A stretch of 64,000 bases of DNA from Halichondria panicea (lineage: Eukaryota > Porifera > Demospongiae > Suberitida > Halichondriidae), in NCBI RefSeq assembly GCF_963675165.1, contig NC_087381.1:1550001-1614000 (forward strand). Direction: 5' to 3'. Of the stretch, positions 45,940-57,928 are shown one piece after another. The position numbers were made by a program, and so were the translations under genes. Within the stretch, counting starts at the first letter, position 1. The number at the start of each line of letters is the position of its first letter. A model generated the notes under the pieces. That model saw nothing but the letters and a program-made list of their open reading frames with translations. It made no database searches and was not told the DNA's origin.

Positions 45940-47929
45940 AATTGGAATTGTTAGCTGCTGCAAACTCTTTGGTTGTTGACAGCAGTTAGGACGTTTTTTT
46001 AACTTTCCTTCGTGACTTGTTGTACGATAGACTGACATGCACCTATATATATACTGCACACAGTGCCACATATACCTACAGTGTGAGTGGGTGTAGAGCA
46101 TGCACACATCATTATAGTGGACTTTTCCTTCCTGCTAACAGGATATGGGGGACACAAATATATGGCATCTTATAGTTGTTGTGTGTAATTTAATTAGGCC
46201 AGTATTTTAACCTTGCCTCCATGCATGCATGTACTTACACTAGTACTGCAACCTACATAATTATAATAATAGATGTATAATTAGAAATCTCTGCTTACAT
46301 GTATAATAGCATTCAAATCGTAGTTTACCTTTCCTTCCTGCTAACAGGATGCAGGGACACACACATACATTTATACAGACAGTGCACTCTCGCTAATCCT
46401 GTTCTCTCAAGTACGGTCACCTCAATATAACAGTCGTTTTGTTTCGTTTGGCACGTATTGCTACATACATTGTACATGTACATGTAGCTTGATCTTTGCT
46501 GCACAAAACTCGCCCTGAAATACGGTCACTCGCTATTCTATACCGGCCAGTTCTGGCTACCCCAAACTAGTTTTAATGTACGTTTGTTATGACCAGTTAT
46601 GACGTTTTGGGTGTGGTTTGGCAAAATCATTAACTTCAAGGTATAGGACCACTGTTTAGCCGCGGCTATTTTCTGAAATACAGCTACCTTCGCTATTCTG
46701 GCCCAAGGGTGACTGGATTAACGAGAGTCTACTGTACATAATCATGTATGCCCAGGAGTAGATAAGAGTAAGAGTGTTGAACTGCTGTAGTAATGTGGAA
46801 CCTTGACATGCGTCATCACTGTCAGCACTATTCAATTAATGAGTGCTGTTAAGTACACTGTGGTCTGTGGTTTGTTACACTGTGGTCTGTGGTTTGTAGC
46901 ACTGAACTGTGCAATCACAACATGTGCAGTTTCTGGGAAGTGTTGATAACATAACAATTAGTACTGATTAGCCTCTACACAGGCTCTCCTTTTTCTTCTT
47001 TATCACAATCATTCAATAAGATAAAATACTGTATTAATTGGAGAAATAAAGAAAGAAATAGACGTAGAGTTAGGGCCTGTATCGGGAAGTCGCGTGAGGG
47101 TAGAAGGGTGGTAGAAGGGTGAAAATGAGCGTGGGCATGCTGAGCTAGAAATGTTGGACTGCCCACGCAGAGATCTATGACTAATAAAACTTTGCCTGCA
47201 GCAAGCTGGACATGGACTTGGAACTGGAAGTTTGCAAGCACTATAGCTAGCTATACCTTAGGCTTAGCTAGATGATCTACTAGTCTAGATTGTGTGTTCA
47301 GATTCTATCAGACTATTACTTTTTCTTGTGTCTTTCTACACAGTATAGATCAAGAATAGCTTAGTCATCATTATCATATAGCAGGTAGCTACTGCCACCA
47401 GAGCTAGCCACGCTGTTCTCTGATCTGACTTGTAGCACAGCTTGGTGGTTATGCGTGGGAGAATACCTTACGTCACGATTGTGGGCTACATATCGCCCAC
47501 GTTCATAAAAATCCTTGTGGATCACGTGATTTCCCAAACCAGGCCTTACTTTTTCTTAACTGTACGCCCATTTTTTTCTTTGCTGCCTCACTATGTCTTT
47601 CTTATGATTTTAATGGATGAACAGTGACAGCAGCAAGAAAAAGTAAGGCCTGGGAACGAGGCTAAGTACTGATTACTATCAAGTGATGACACAAGAGCAG
47701 GAAATTGCTATTACTAGCAGTTCAACACTCTTACTCTTATCTACTCTGGCTATTACAACTTTTAGTTGTTGGAAGCAGAATTAGGCTGCCTCGCTTACTC
47801 TTATCTACTCTTGGTATGCCTTATAGGCTATTATTAATGAATTAAGTTAACTTTAATGACTGTACAGAATATATTGTGTATTTAATGCGTTAATTCTAGA
47901 AAGGATTCAATATGTCTTTTTAGCATAAT
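45940..47929. repeat. Spacer block upstream of F4 (duplicated upstream of F5)
   Basis: About 2 kb almost identical to 51,695-53,661, with a partial third copy at 53,841-54,480. It includes the leader of F4, an ACAGGATATGGGG / ACAGGATGCAGGG pair, and a longer direct repeat of CTGTGGTCTGTGGTTTGT. No gene apart from the promoter region of F4. Confidence 0.8.
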
Positions 47930-48040
47930 TTATGTACATCTCTATTATCTCAATGGGTGTCTCTTCATTATAAATGTCTTGATCAGCACAAAGCCTCAAC
48001 TCGATATCGTCTGTAGTTGGTTGAGGGAGTTGCTTGCACA
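47930..48040 (-). pseudogene. 3'-end relic of fibrinogen-like gene (first)
   Basis: On the minus strand it encodes the last ~35 residues of the family ectodomain (CKQLPQPTTDDIELRLCADQ, then YNEETPIEIIEMYI), with the final VR-stop lost. The upstream side is cut at CTGGTCGGTGG, which is SIN3 intron sequence. Copies at 53,662-53,770 and 55,520-55,630 have the same junction. Confidence 0.9.
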
Positions 48041-48372
48041 CTGGTCGGTGGTAGTGGTCGGTACTAGATATAGTACTAGTACTTTGTCTCTAGACTAAGA
48101 ATAATCACCTCTGAGCTAGGCCTACAATAGTTGACTACATTTTAAGCTGTAAAAGAAGCACATTTATTTTGTGAGATTGTTCTTAGGCCCAGTTTACTAC
48201 ATGTTAAGCTGTAAAAAGGAACATTTGTGTGTTTGAATTGTGATTGAGGATTGTAAATAGCCAACACTCTGAAAATGATGGGCACATCACTGCTAGCTTA
48301 AATGTAGGGGTTACCGTATTATAATATAGCAGGTAATTTTGCATGGTGCAGTTTTCGTATAAACTATATATT

Positions 48373-49226
48373 ACATGTATTTATGCCTCGAGGCGTAGCC
48401 GCACGAGGGATACGGTAAAGCTGACTGTGTGTGTGTCTGTCTGTCTGTGTGTGTGTGTATTCCAGCTATAACTGCTCAACGGTTGCAATGCGACGAAAAC
48501 TAACAGCTTCTATAGGCTTCTAGCCACGTTCTCTTGGATTTTGATTCGTGGATTAGCAAACTAAAGCTTCTTTCTCGAGTTATGGCTAGTTTGACTCACA
48601 TTGAAGGCTGTTGCAGTCTCTTCAGAATCTTTCATAGCATCATCTGTCCGCACAAACTTTCTATTCAACATATGAGTTAGCCTTGCACTAAAGCGCTAGC
48701 TTTTTGTTAGCTACAATACTCAGAAAATATCTGTTAAAACAGCTAGCTAGCTAGCAGTACAGTAGCCATTTGTGAAATTGATCTCTTTGGACACACCCTT
48801 TAATTATTCCTGTGGATGTAATGCGCATGCGCGCTCATTCCCACGTGTGATATCCAAGATCCAGATCCAGATTCTCCTGGCAGAATCATTTTTGTCTTGA
48901 GGGCCTGGTAAACCACAAAACACTACCATATAACAATATAGATAACAATATGCATGTACACAGGTCTTTTCTTCTTAGATATTATATACACTGAACTACA
49001 GATCCTGGAAGAATCAATTTTCTTCTTTCTTGAGGTCCTGGTAAGCCACATAATACAATAAATAACAACAATAGATGCATGTAAATAAGTATTTTCTTCT
49101 CAGTGACTTTATATAGATAAGCTAACTTTAATATAAAATTCATTATAGATAACACTCTAATACTTTTGAGCGAAAGCAAAAACATGGCGAGAGGCATTAG
49201 CACAGCGCCAGCTTGAACACTAGTTA
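48373..49226. mobile_element. Unclassified inserted repeat (~0.85 kb)
   Basis: Present here and at about 55,970-56,824 but absent at the matching position 39,340, where flanks ACTATATATT and TAGTTCAG are contiguous. It starts with ATGCCTCGAGGCGTAGCCGC, has a TG/TCTG microsatellite at 48,430-48,460, and carries an internal diverged duplication (about 48,850-48,980 versus 48,995-49,110, both with a CCTGGTAA motif). No transposase or reverse transcriptase is visible. Confidence 0.6.
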
Positions 49227-49774
49227 GTTCAGTTTCCATGCACTGTTTGCTTGAGTAGTAGAATGTTGAATGATGTCATACATGTAGTAATTACTACTTG
49301 AGTAGTTAATACGAGCATGCAGTTACATTGTAAATATTTCATATTTTATAAATTTTAGAATGGTTACATACATGCATGTAGGGCCAATTGCGCATTAATA
49401 TTTCACCGTAATTGCGGTATTTGTAAATCTCCTTTACATGCATGCATGCACGTAGGTGGTTCAGTAGCGCTTTGTACATGTACAGACATAATTATACATA
49501 CAGACTCGGTGTATACAAATTCTCGTATTACTACATACATGTACGAATATACCAAATTAGCAGAAAACGTTGCGATCTGGCAAGGATCGTGATGTCACCA
49601 TACAAGTGTCATATATACATGTGCACGTATAGTACGTCTTTGCTACATATGTACATGTATCTAGTCAATAGCGAAATACAGCGTATCTTTTTACGGGACG
49701 CAATTTAGATCATGGCCGTTCATAGATCCCGGCCATATGGCACTTTTTTATCGGCTGACTAATTACACTGTACG

Positions 49775-50111
49775 TTAGGTACTTTAGGTAAATAGCTGTG
49801 AGCTGGCTAAGGCTATGGCTATATAGAGTCACTTTCAATTTGTTTTATTGTCTTTTTATTGTCAAAGCTTTTCCTCGCATTGAGCGATTCATCAGGACAA
49901 AAAATAATAAAAACAAATAGTGACTTTTATAGACAAAAGTGATATCCAGACGTCAAACCAGACGTTATACAGGTATTTTACTATAGGGCTACCTAGTCAA
50001 CGTCAATGCGAGGAAAAGCTTTGACAATAAAAAGACAATAAAACAAATTGAAAGTGACTCTATATAGCCATAGCCTTAGCCAGCTCACAGCTATTTACCT
50101 AAAGTACTAAA
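49775..50111. mobile_element. Fold-back element with 10-bp target duplication (copy 1)
   Basis: Inverted arms of about 125 bp (AGGTACTTTAGGTAAATAGC and AAAGCTTTTCCTCGCATTGA, with their complements) around a short centre. It is flanked by ACACTGTACG on both sides (49,765-49,774 and 50,112-50,121). The corresponding site near 39,880 has no element. Target duplications of 9-11 bp with long inverted ends suggest a Mutator-like origin. Confidence 0.75.
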
Positions 50112-50335
50112 ACACTGTACGGAGTACATTGTACAGTACAGAGCTAGCTAGCTACATGCAGACGTGTTTTAGTGGCAGCATGCATGCATGTCATTTTAGT
50201 TCATAGTCTTGGAAAACGGATTCTGAGTTTAGTGTTGGCGCAGTTTCCTGCATGAGTGCAAGTGCATACATTCCAGCAGTGTAATAATTATATACAATAT
50301 GTATACTTATGTAGTATGTTTTCAATTCTAAAGTT

Positions 50336-51694
50336 TTATCGTACGTACATCTCTATTATCTCAATGGGCGTGTCTTCATCTATAAGAGCTTGATCAGCAC
50401 AAATCCTCATCTCGATATCATCTGTAGTTGGTTGAGGGAGTTGCTTGCAGAACCACGGTGGATTGTTGAACTCACAGCAAGTACTGTTACCCCCGCATCC
50501 CTGACCGTCCCAGACTGGATCATCAGAGTAAAAGATAAATCTACGTTCTTGTCGACTTCCAGTTTCACAGAAGTAGTCTTGATCGATGAAGGGAGGTACA
50601 ACTCCAGTGTAGGTCAGGTCAGGTCTTGTGCAAGGACACACACCAGAATCGGATCGAGTTTCCTGGACTGCATTAGCAAATGTCCAGATGTGCTGACGAG
50701 GCGACTGACCATGGGTTAGGCTCACACCATCAACGTAACCATCATCAATAGATAAAGCTCTATTATCAAAATATGGATCGAAAGCATCCGAAGTGCTACT
50801 TTGATATGCAATGATTCGACCACAAACTTTCGAATACTCCACCCCATAAGTTGAATAGGTAGTGGAAGTACATCCTGGTTCTTCTACTCGGCCACAAGTA
50901 CGCAATGGTGGTTCTTCCCTGGTTACCAGTCTCAATCCCTCTGGGCAGTTTTGGTTGGGATTGGTCATGTCAAGGTTGGCTACCCTCATCCATCCTCCTG
51001 CAGTATTGCAGCTACAGCTTGTTCGATTCATGTCACAGTAGACCTGAACAGGAGCGCTAGTACTGTCAGTCGCGATCCAGTATTCTCCAGATGGTCGGTC
51101 TTGAGGAATGTCACTGCAAGAGCTTGCTGGGTTGTTGATTGTTCCAAGATAGAATGGCTCAAGTTCTTCAAGAATAGAATTTATGTTCTGATCAGAAATG
51201 TTGTTTAGTATTATTGTGATTGATGGTATTTCTTGATTAACATTCCTTAACTCTATGCTCGTGTGTACCAGTGCTGCCACAGCTAATGTAAGAGATAGTA
51301 GAGTAAATACAATAGCTAGGATGGATACAACTCTGTGGTGTTTTAGTTGAGTCCTCATTTGAGATTCGTTTGTTGTGTGCTCATCTTTTCTCGTAGTTGT
51401 ATTTGGCACTATGTATACATATTCGTCCGTTTCTTGTGTTTGACTGTCTTTCCGAATTTTGTTGGCATTTTCCACAATGTTATAGGCTGGATTTTTTTTA
51501 CAACTTCTTTGTGTTTCAGTAGATGTCTCCACAATGTTGTAGGCAATGTTCTGATCTGTAAGTGTTGCATATTTCTCATTATCGATGATGTTATAGGCAA
51601 TATTCTCTTCCATTTGATGAGGGGAACCTTGCGTTCCATGTTGTGTGACGTTCTTAGTAGTAGGAACAACATTGTAGGCTACATTAGGCTCCAT
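50336..51694 (-). CDS. Type II receptor-like protein with ITIM/ITAM-like tail, F5 (chimeric)
   Basis: Single exon, 452 residues from ATG 51,694. The tail, transmembrane helix and stalk are nearly identical to F4: tyrosines 7, 34, 42, 52, 71, 92 and 94; three ITIM-consensus motifs; YATL-x6-YNIV; helix at about 122-144. The stalk has a short deletion relative to F4. From about residue 195 (YWIATDSTS) the fibrinogen-related domain instead follows F6 (EGLRLVTR, RVEEPGCTSTTYSTYG, FDNRALSIDDGYV, CPCTRPDLTYTG). The gene therefore joins an F4-type N-terminal half to an F6-type ectodomain, with the switch in the codons around 51,060-51,130. All cysteines expected from F3 and F6 are kept. As with its relatives, function is unknown. 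Confidence 0.88.
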   Translation of the reverse strand: MEPNVAYNVVPTTKNVTQHGTQGSPHQMEENIAYNIIDNEKYATLTDQNIAYNIVETSTETQRSCKKNPAYNIVENANKIRKDSQTQETDEYVYIVPNTTTRKDEHTTNESQMRTQLKHHRVVSILAIVFTLLSLTLAVAALVHTSIELRNVNQEIPSITIILNNISDQNINSILEELEPFYLGTINNPASSCSDIPQDRPSGEYWIATDSTSAPVQVYCDMNRTSCSCNTAGGWMRVANLDMTNPNQNCPEGLRLVTREEPPLRTCGRVEEPGCTSTTYSTYGVEYSKVCGRIIAYQSSTSDAFDPYFDNRALSIDDGYVDGVSLTHGQSPRQHIWTFANAVQETRSDSGVCPCTRPDLTYTGVVPPFIDQDYFCETGSRQERRFIFYSDDPVWDGQGCGGNSTCCEFNNPPWFCKQLPQPTTDDIEMRICADQALIDEDTPIEIIEMYVR

Positions 51695-53661
51695 GATTGG
51701 AATTGTTAGCTGCTGCAAACTCTTTGGTTGTTGACAGCAGTTAGGACATTTTTTTAACTTTCCTTCGTGACTTGTTGTACGATAGACTGACATGCACCTA
51801 TATATATACTGCACACAGTGCCACATATACCTACAGTGTGAGTGGGTGTAGAGCATGCACACATCATTATAGTTGACTTTTCCTTCCTACTAACAGGATA
51901 TGGGGTACACAAATATATGGCATCTTAGTTGTTGTGTGTAATTTAATTAGGGCAGTATTTTAACCTTGCCTCCATGCATGCATGTACTTACACTAGTACT
52001 GCAACCTACATAATTATAATAATAGATGTATAATTAGAAATCTCTGCTTACATGTATAATAGCATTCAAATCGTAGTTTACCTTTCCTTCCTGCTAACAG
52101 GATGCAGGGACACACACATACATTTATACAGACAGTGCACTCTCGCTAATCCTGTTCTCTCAAGTACGGTCACCTCAATATAACAGTCGTTTTGTTTCGT
52201 TTGGCACGTATTGCTACATACATTGTACATGTACATGTAGCTTGATCTTTGCTGCACAAAACTCGCCCTGAAATACGGTCACTCGCTATTCTATACCGGC
52301 CAGTTCTGGCTACCCCAAACTAGTTTTAATGTACGTTTGTTACGACCAGATATGACGTTTTGGGTGTGGTTTGGCAAAATCATTAACTTCAAGGTATAGG
52401 ACCTCTGTTTAGCCGCGGCTATTAATTTTTCTGAAATACAGCTACCTTCGCTATTCTGGCCCAAGGGTGACTGGATTAACGAGAGTCTACTGTACATAAT
52501 CATGTATGCCCAGGAGTAGATAAGAGTAAGAGTGTTGAACTGCTGTAGTAATGTGGAACCTTGACATGTGTCATCACTGTCAGCACTATTCAATTAATGA
52601 GTGCTGTTAAGTACACTGTGGTCTGTGGTTTGTTACACTGAACTGTGCAATCACAACATGTGCAGTTTCTGGGAAGTGTTGATAACATAACAATTAGTAC
52701 TGATTAGCCTCTACACAGGCTCTCCTTTTTCTTCTTTATCACAATCGTTCAATAAGATAAAATACTGTATTAATTGGAGAAATAAAGAAAGAAATAGACG
52801 TAGAGTTAGGGCCTGTATCGGGAAGTCGCGTGAGGGTAGAAGGGTGTTAGAAGGGTGAAAATGAGCGTGGGCATGCTGAGCTAGAAATGTTGGACTGCCC
52901 ACGCAGAGATCTATGACTAATAAAACTTTGCCTGCAGCAAGCTGGACATGGACTTGGAACTGGAAGTTTGCAAGCACTATAGCTAGCTATACCTTAGGCT
53001 TAGCTAGATGATCTACTAGTCTAGATTGTGTGTTCAGATTCTATCAGACTATTACCTTTTCTTGTGTCTTTCTACACAGTATAGATCAAGAATAGCTTAG
53101 TCATCATTATCATATAGCAGGTAGCTACTGCCACCAGAGCTAGCCACGCTGTTCTCTGATCTGACTTGTAGCACAGCTTGGTGGTTATGCGTGGGAGAAT
53201 ACCTTACGTCACGATTGTGGGCTACATATCGCCCACGTTCATAAAAATCCTTGTGGATCACGTGATTTCCCAAACCAGGCCTTACTTTTTCTTAACTGTA
53301 CGCCCGTTTTTTTCTTTGCTGCCTCACTATGTCTTTCTTATGATTTTAATGGATGAACAGTGACAACAGCAAGAAAAAGTAAGGCCTGGGAACGAGGTTA
53401 AGTACTGATTACTATCAAGTGATGACGCAAGAGCAGGAAATTGCTATTACTAGCAGTTCAACACTCTTACTCTTATCTACTCTGGCTATTACAACTTTTA
53501 GTTGTTGGAAGCAGAATTAGGCGGTCTCGCTTACTCTTATCTACTCTTGGTATGCCTTATAGGCTATTATTAATGAATTAAGTTAACTTTAATGACCGTA
53601 CAGAATATGTTGTGTATTTAATGCGTTAATTCTAGAAAGGATTCAATATGTCTTTTTAGCA
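51695..53661. repeat. Spacer block upstream of F5
   Basis: Copy of 45,940-47,929 with a few substitutions and one fewer CTGTGGTCTG repeat. No gene besides the F5 leader and promoter. Confidence 0.8.
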
Positions 53662-53770
53662 TATGTACATCTCTATTATCTCAATGGGTGTCTCTTCATT
53701 ATAAATGTCTTGATCAGCACAAAGCCTCAACTCGATATCGTCTGTAGTTGGTTGAGGGAGTTGCTTGCAC
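53662..53770 (-). pseudogene. 3'-end relic of fibrinogen-like gene (second)
   Basis: Same 35-codon relic as at 47,930, slightly shorter at the former stop end. It is followed by only 70 bp of SIN3-intron spacer before the sequence jumps back to spacer 45,940-type DNA at 53,841. Confidence 0.9.
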
Positions 53771-53840
53771 ACTGGTCGGTGGTAGTGGTCGGTACTAGAT
53801 ATAGTACTAGTACTTTGTCTCTAGACTAAGAATAATCACC

Positions 53841-54660
53841 TTACATGTATAATAGCATTCAAATCGTAGTTTACCTTTCCTTCCTGCTAACAGGATGCAG
53901 GGACACACACATACATTTATACAGACAGTGCACTCTCGCTAATCTTGTTCTCTCAAGTACGGTCACCTCAATATAACGGTCGTTTTGTTTCGTTTGGCAC
54001 GTATTGCTACATACATTGTACATGTACATGTAGCTTGATCTTTGCTGCACAAAACTCGCCCTGAAATGCGGTCACTCGCTATTCTATACCGGCCAGTTCT
54101 GGCTACCCCGAACTAGTTTTAATGTACGTTTGTTACGACCAGATAGGATGTTTTGGGTGTGGTTTGGCAAAATCATTAACTTCAAGGTATAGGACCTCTG
54201 TTTAGCCGCGGCTATTAATTTTTCTGAAATACAGCTACCTTCGCTATTCTGGCCCAAGGGTGACTGGATTAACGAGAGTCTACTGTACATAATCATGTAT
54301 GCCCAGGAGTAGATAAGAGTAAGAGTGTTGAACTGCTGTAGTAATGTGGAACCTTGACATGCGTCATCACTGTCAGCACTATTCAATTAATGAGTGCTGT
54401 TAAGTACACTGTGGTCTGTGGTTTGTAGCACTGAACTGTGCAATCACAGCATGTGCAGTTTCTGGGAAGTACTGATTACTATCAAGTGATGACGCATTTT
54501 TTTCTTTGCTGCCTCACTATGTCTTTCTTATGATTTTAATGGATGAACAGTGACAACAGCAAGAAAAAGTAAGGCCTGGGAACGAGGCTAAGTACTGATT
54601 ACTATCAAGTGATGACGCAAGAGCAGGAAATTGCTATTACAACACTCTTACTCTTATCTA
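53841..54660. repeat. Partial third copy of the F4/F5 upstream spacer
   Basis: 53,841-54,470 repeats 46,295-46,940, and 54,471-54,660 repeats 47,560-47,735 with internal deletions. Non-coding. Confidence 0.75.
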
Positions 54661-55334
54661 CAGCAGTTTTAAGCACCTTTGCAACACACACACACAAATG
54701 GGTAAACCACAATCTAAACCTACAATGTAAACATGGAATACATGCAGGCTAGCCTTGAGTGGTTTCTTACCAAATAAAAATTGGCCAGTGTACTAACACA
54801 ACGACTATAGATCTAGCTATACAGGGTTGCAGTAATAAGGCCTACTCCACAGATGTGATATGGAGAATGATGTACCAGAGCTGAGGTGTGTACTTGGTCT
54901 ATCTCATATCACACAGAAAAAATAACTAGCAATTTGAAATGTGAACATAATTATTGACAGCAGTGACAGCAGTGGCGTAGGAAGAGAGTTATCACTTAGA
55001 GAGCATGGAAAAAGTTTAGAAGGGGAGCTGATACGCATGTGCACACATATTAAAGTGCCTGCAAGGGGGTCTTAGGGTAGTCCCCTAAAAAAATTGCATG
55101 CTCTGGTATTGATTGGTGTATTTGGTACAATTAAAAGCTTGATCTTTGATTCAATTGAGCTTGGGTAAAAAGCAAGCATGCAGTGTTAGGGGCCTGGTTC
55201 CTACTTTTAGTACACCACTGGACTGGACAGTACTGCAGATGGTCTCCCATTTGAGTAACCACAATTTACTACAATAGTACATTGTGGTTTTATGCTTGTG
55301 TTCATGTGTTGCAAAGGTGCTTAAAACTGCTGTA
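54661..55334. mobile_element. MITE with CAGCAGTTTTAAGCACC termini
   Basis: Inverted ends CAGCAGTTTTAAGCACCTTT (54,661) and complement (to 55,334), about 28 bp each, flanked by TA on both sides. The sister spacer copies (47,735 and 53,480) read TCTACTCTGGC without the element, so the target was TA, which suggests a Tc1/mariner-type origin. 674 bp, no transposase. Confidence 0.85.
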
Positions 55335-55519
55335 CTCTTGCTATTACAACTTTTAGTTGTTGGAAGCAGAATTAGGCGGCCTCGCTTACTCTTATCTACT
55401 CTTGGTATGCCTTATAGGCTATTATTAATGAATTAAGTTAACTTTAATGACTGTACAGAATATGTTGTGTATTTAATGCGTTAATTCTAGAAAGGATTCA
55501 ATATGTCTTTTTAGCATAA

Positions 55520-55630
55520 TTTATGTACATCTCTATTATCTCAATGGGTGTCTCTTCATTATAAATGTCTTGATCAGCACAAAGCCTCAACTCGATATCG
55601 TCTGTAGTTGGTTGAGGGAGTTGCTTGCAC
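55520..55630 (-). pseudogene. 3'-end relic of fibrinogen-like gene (third)
   Basis: Third copy of the relic at 47,930 with the same fusion to SIN3 intron sequence at the CTGGTCGG junction. Confidence 0.9.
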
Positions 55631-57928
55631 ACTGGTCGGTGGTAGTGGTCGGTACTAGATATAGTACTAGTACTTTGTCTCTAGACTAAGAATAATCACC
55701 TCTGAGCTAGGCCTACAATAGTTGACTACATTTTAAGCTGTAAAAGAAGCACATTTATTTTGTGAGATTGTTCTTAGGCCCAGTTTACTACATGTTAAGC
55801 TGTAAAAAGGAACATTTGTGTGTTTGAATTGTGATTGAGGATTGTAAATAGCCAACACTCTGAAAATGATGGGCACATCACTGCTAGCTTAAATGTATAG
55901 GGAGGGGTTACCGTATTATAATATAGCAGGTAATTTTGCATGGTGCAGTTTTCGTATAAACTATATATTACATGTATTTATGCCTCGAGGCGTAGCCGCA
56001 CGAGGGATACGGTAAAGCTGACTGTGTGTGTGTCTGTCTGTCTGTGTGTGTGTGTATTCCAGCTATAACTGCTCAACGGTTGCAATGCGACGAAAACTAA
56101 CAGCTTCTATAGGCTTCTAGCCACGTTCTCTTGGATTTTGATTCGTGGATTAGCAAACTAAAGCTTCTTTCTCGAGTTATGGCTAGTTTGACTCACATTG
56201 AAGGCTGTTGCAGTCTCTTCAGAATCTTTCATAGCATCATCTGTCCGCACAAACTTTCTATTCAACATATGAGTTAGCCTTGCACTAAAGCGCTAGCTTT
56301 TTGTTAGCTACAATACTCAGAAAATATCTGTTAAAACAGCTAGCTAGCTAGCAGTACAGTAGCCATTTGTGAAATTGATCTCTTTGGACACACCCTTTAA
56401 TTATTCCTGTGGATGTAATGCGCATGCGCGCTCATTCCCACGTGTGATATCCAAGATCCAGATCCAGATTCTCCTGGCAGAATCATTTTTGTCTTGAGGG
56501 CCTGGTAAACCACAAAACACTACCATATAACAATATAGATAACAATATGCATGTACACAGGTCTTTTCTTCTTAGATATTATATACACTGAACTACAGAT
56601 CCTGGAAGAATCAATTTTCTTCTTTCTTGAGGTCCTGGTAAGCCACATAATACAATAAATAACAACAATAGATGCATGTAAATAAGTCTTTTCTTCTCAG
56701 TGACTTTATATAGATAAGCTAACTTTAATATAAAATTCATTATAGATAACACTCTAATACTTTTGAGCGAAAGCAAAAACATGGCGAGAGGCATTAGCAC
56801 AGCGCCAGCTTGAACACTAGTTAGTTCAGTTTCCATGCACTGTTTGCTTGAGTAGTAGAATGTTGAATGATGTCATACATGTAGTAATTACTACTTGAGT
56901 AGTTAATACTGAGCATGCATGCAGTTACATTGTAAATATTTCATATTTTATAAATTTTAGAATGGTTACATACATGTAGGGCCAATTGTGCATTAATATT
57001 TCACCGTAATTGCGGTATTTGTAAATCTCCTTTACATGCATGCACGTAGGTGGTTCAGTAGCGCTTTGTACATGTACAGACATAATTATACATACAGACT
57101 CGGTGTATACAAATTCTCGTATTACTATACATGTACGAATATACCAAATTAGCAGAAAACGTTGCGATCTGGCAAGGATCGTGATGTCACCATACTAGTG
57201 TCATATATACATGTGCACGTATATAGTACGTCTTTGCTACATATGTACATGTATCTAGTCAATAGCGAAATACAGCGTATCTTTTTACGGGACGCAATTT
57301 AGATCATGGCCGTTCATAGATCCCGGCCATATGGCACTTTTTTATCGGCTGACTAATTACACTGTACGTTAGGTACTTTAGGTAAATAGCTGTGAGCTGG
57401 CTAAGGCTATGGCTATATAGAGTCACTTTCAATTTGTTTATTGTCTTTTTATTGTCAAAGCTTTTCCTCGCATTGAGCGATTCATCAGGACAAAAAATAA
57501 TAAAAACAAATAGTGACTTTTATAGACAAAAGTGATATCCAGACGTCAAACCAGACGTTATACAGGTATTTTACTATAGGGCTACCTAGTCAACGTCAAT
57601 GCGAGGAAAAGCTTTGACAATAAAAAGACAATAAAACAAATTGAAAGTGACTCTATATAGCCATAGCCTTAGCCAGCTCACAGCTATTTACCTAAAGTAC
57701 TAAAACACTGTACGGAGTACATTGTACAGTACAGAGCTAGCTAGCTACATGCAGACGTGTTTTAGTGGCAGCATGCATGCATGTCATTTTAGTTCATAGT
57801 CTTGGAAAACGGATTCTGAGTTTAGTGTTGGCGCAGTTTCCTGCATGAGTGCAAGTGCATACATTCCAGCAGTGTAATAATTATATACAATATGTATACT
57901 TATGTAGTATGTTTTCAATTCTAAAGTT
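55631..57928. repeat. Spacer block between relic and F6
   Basis: Third copy of the SIN3 intron block with the same two insertions as 48,041-50,335. No gene. Confidence 0.85.
57369..57704. mobile_element. Fold-back element with 10-bp target duplication (copy 2)
   Basis: Same insertion as at 49,775 with the same ACACTGTACG duplications (57,359-57,368 and 57,705-57,714). It was duplicated together with the spacer rather than inserted twice. Confidence 0.75.

Larger units (their letters stand above)
48041..50335. repeat. Spacer block between F4 and F5, second copy of SIN3 intron block
   Basis: Duplicate of 39,046-40,129 expanded by two insertions (48,373-49,226 and 49,775-50,111). The same arrangement is repeated at 55,631-57,928. 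No gene. Confidence 0.85.

Noticed and set aside
45940-46107. 56-residue in-frame N-terminal extension of F4 (and of F5 at 51,695-51,862)
   Set aside because: F3, F6 and the truncated copy all start at the MxxNxxY position. The extension has no conserved feature and reads like the 5' leader.
48982-49239. 85-codon minus-strand frame with a hydrophobic stretch (also at 56,579-56,836)
   Set aside because: It lies within a duplicated repeat insertion; its presence in two copies reflects duplication, and there is no recognisable domain.
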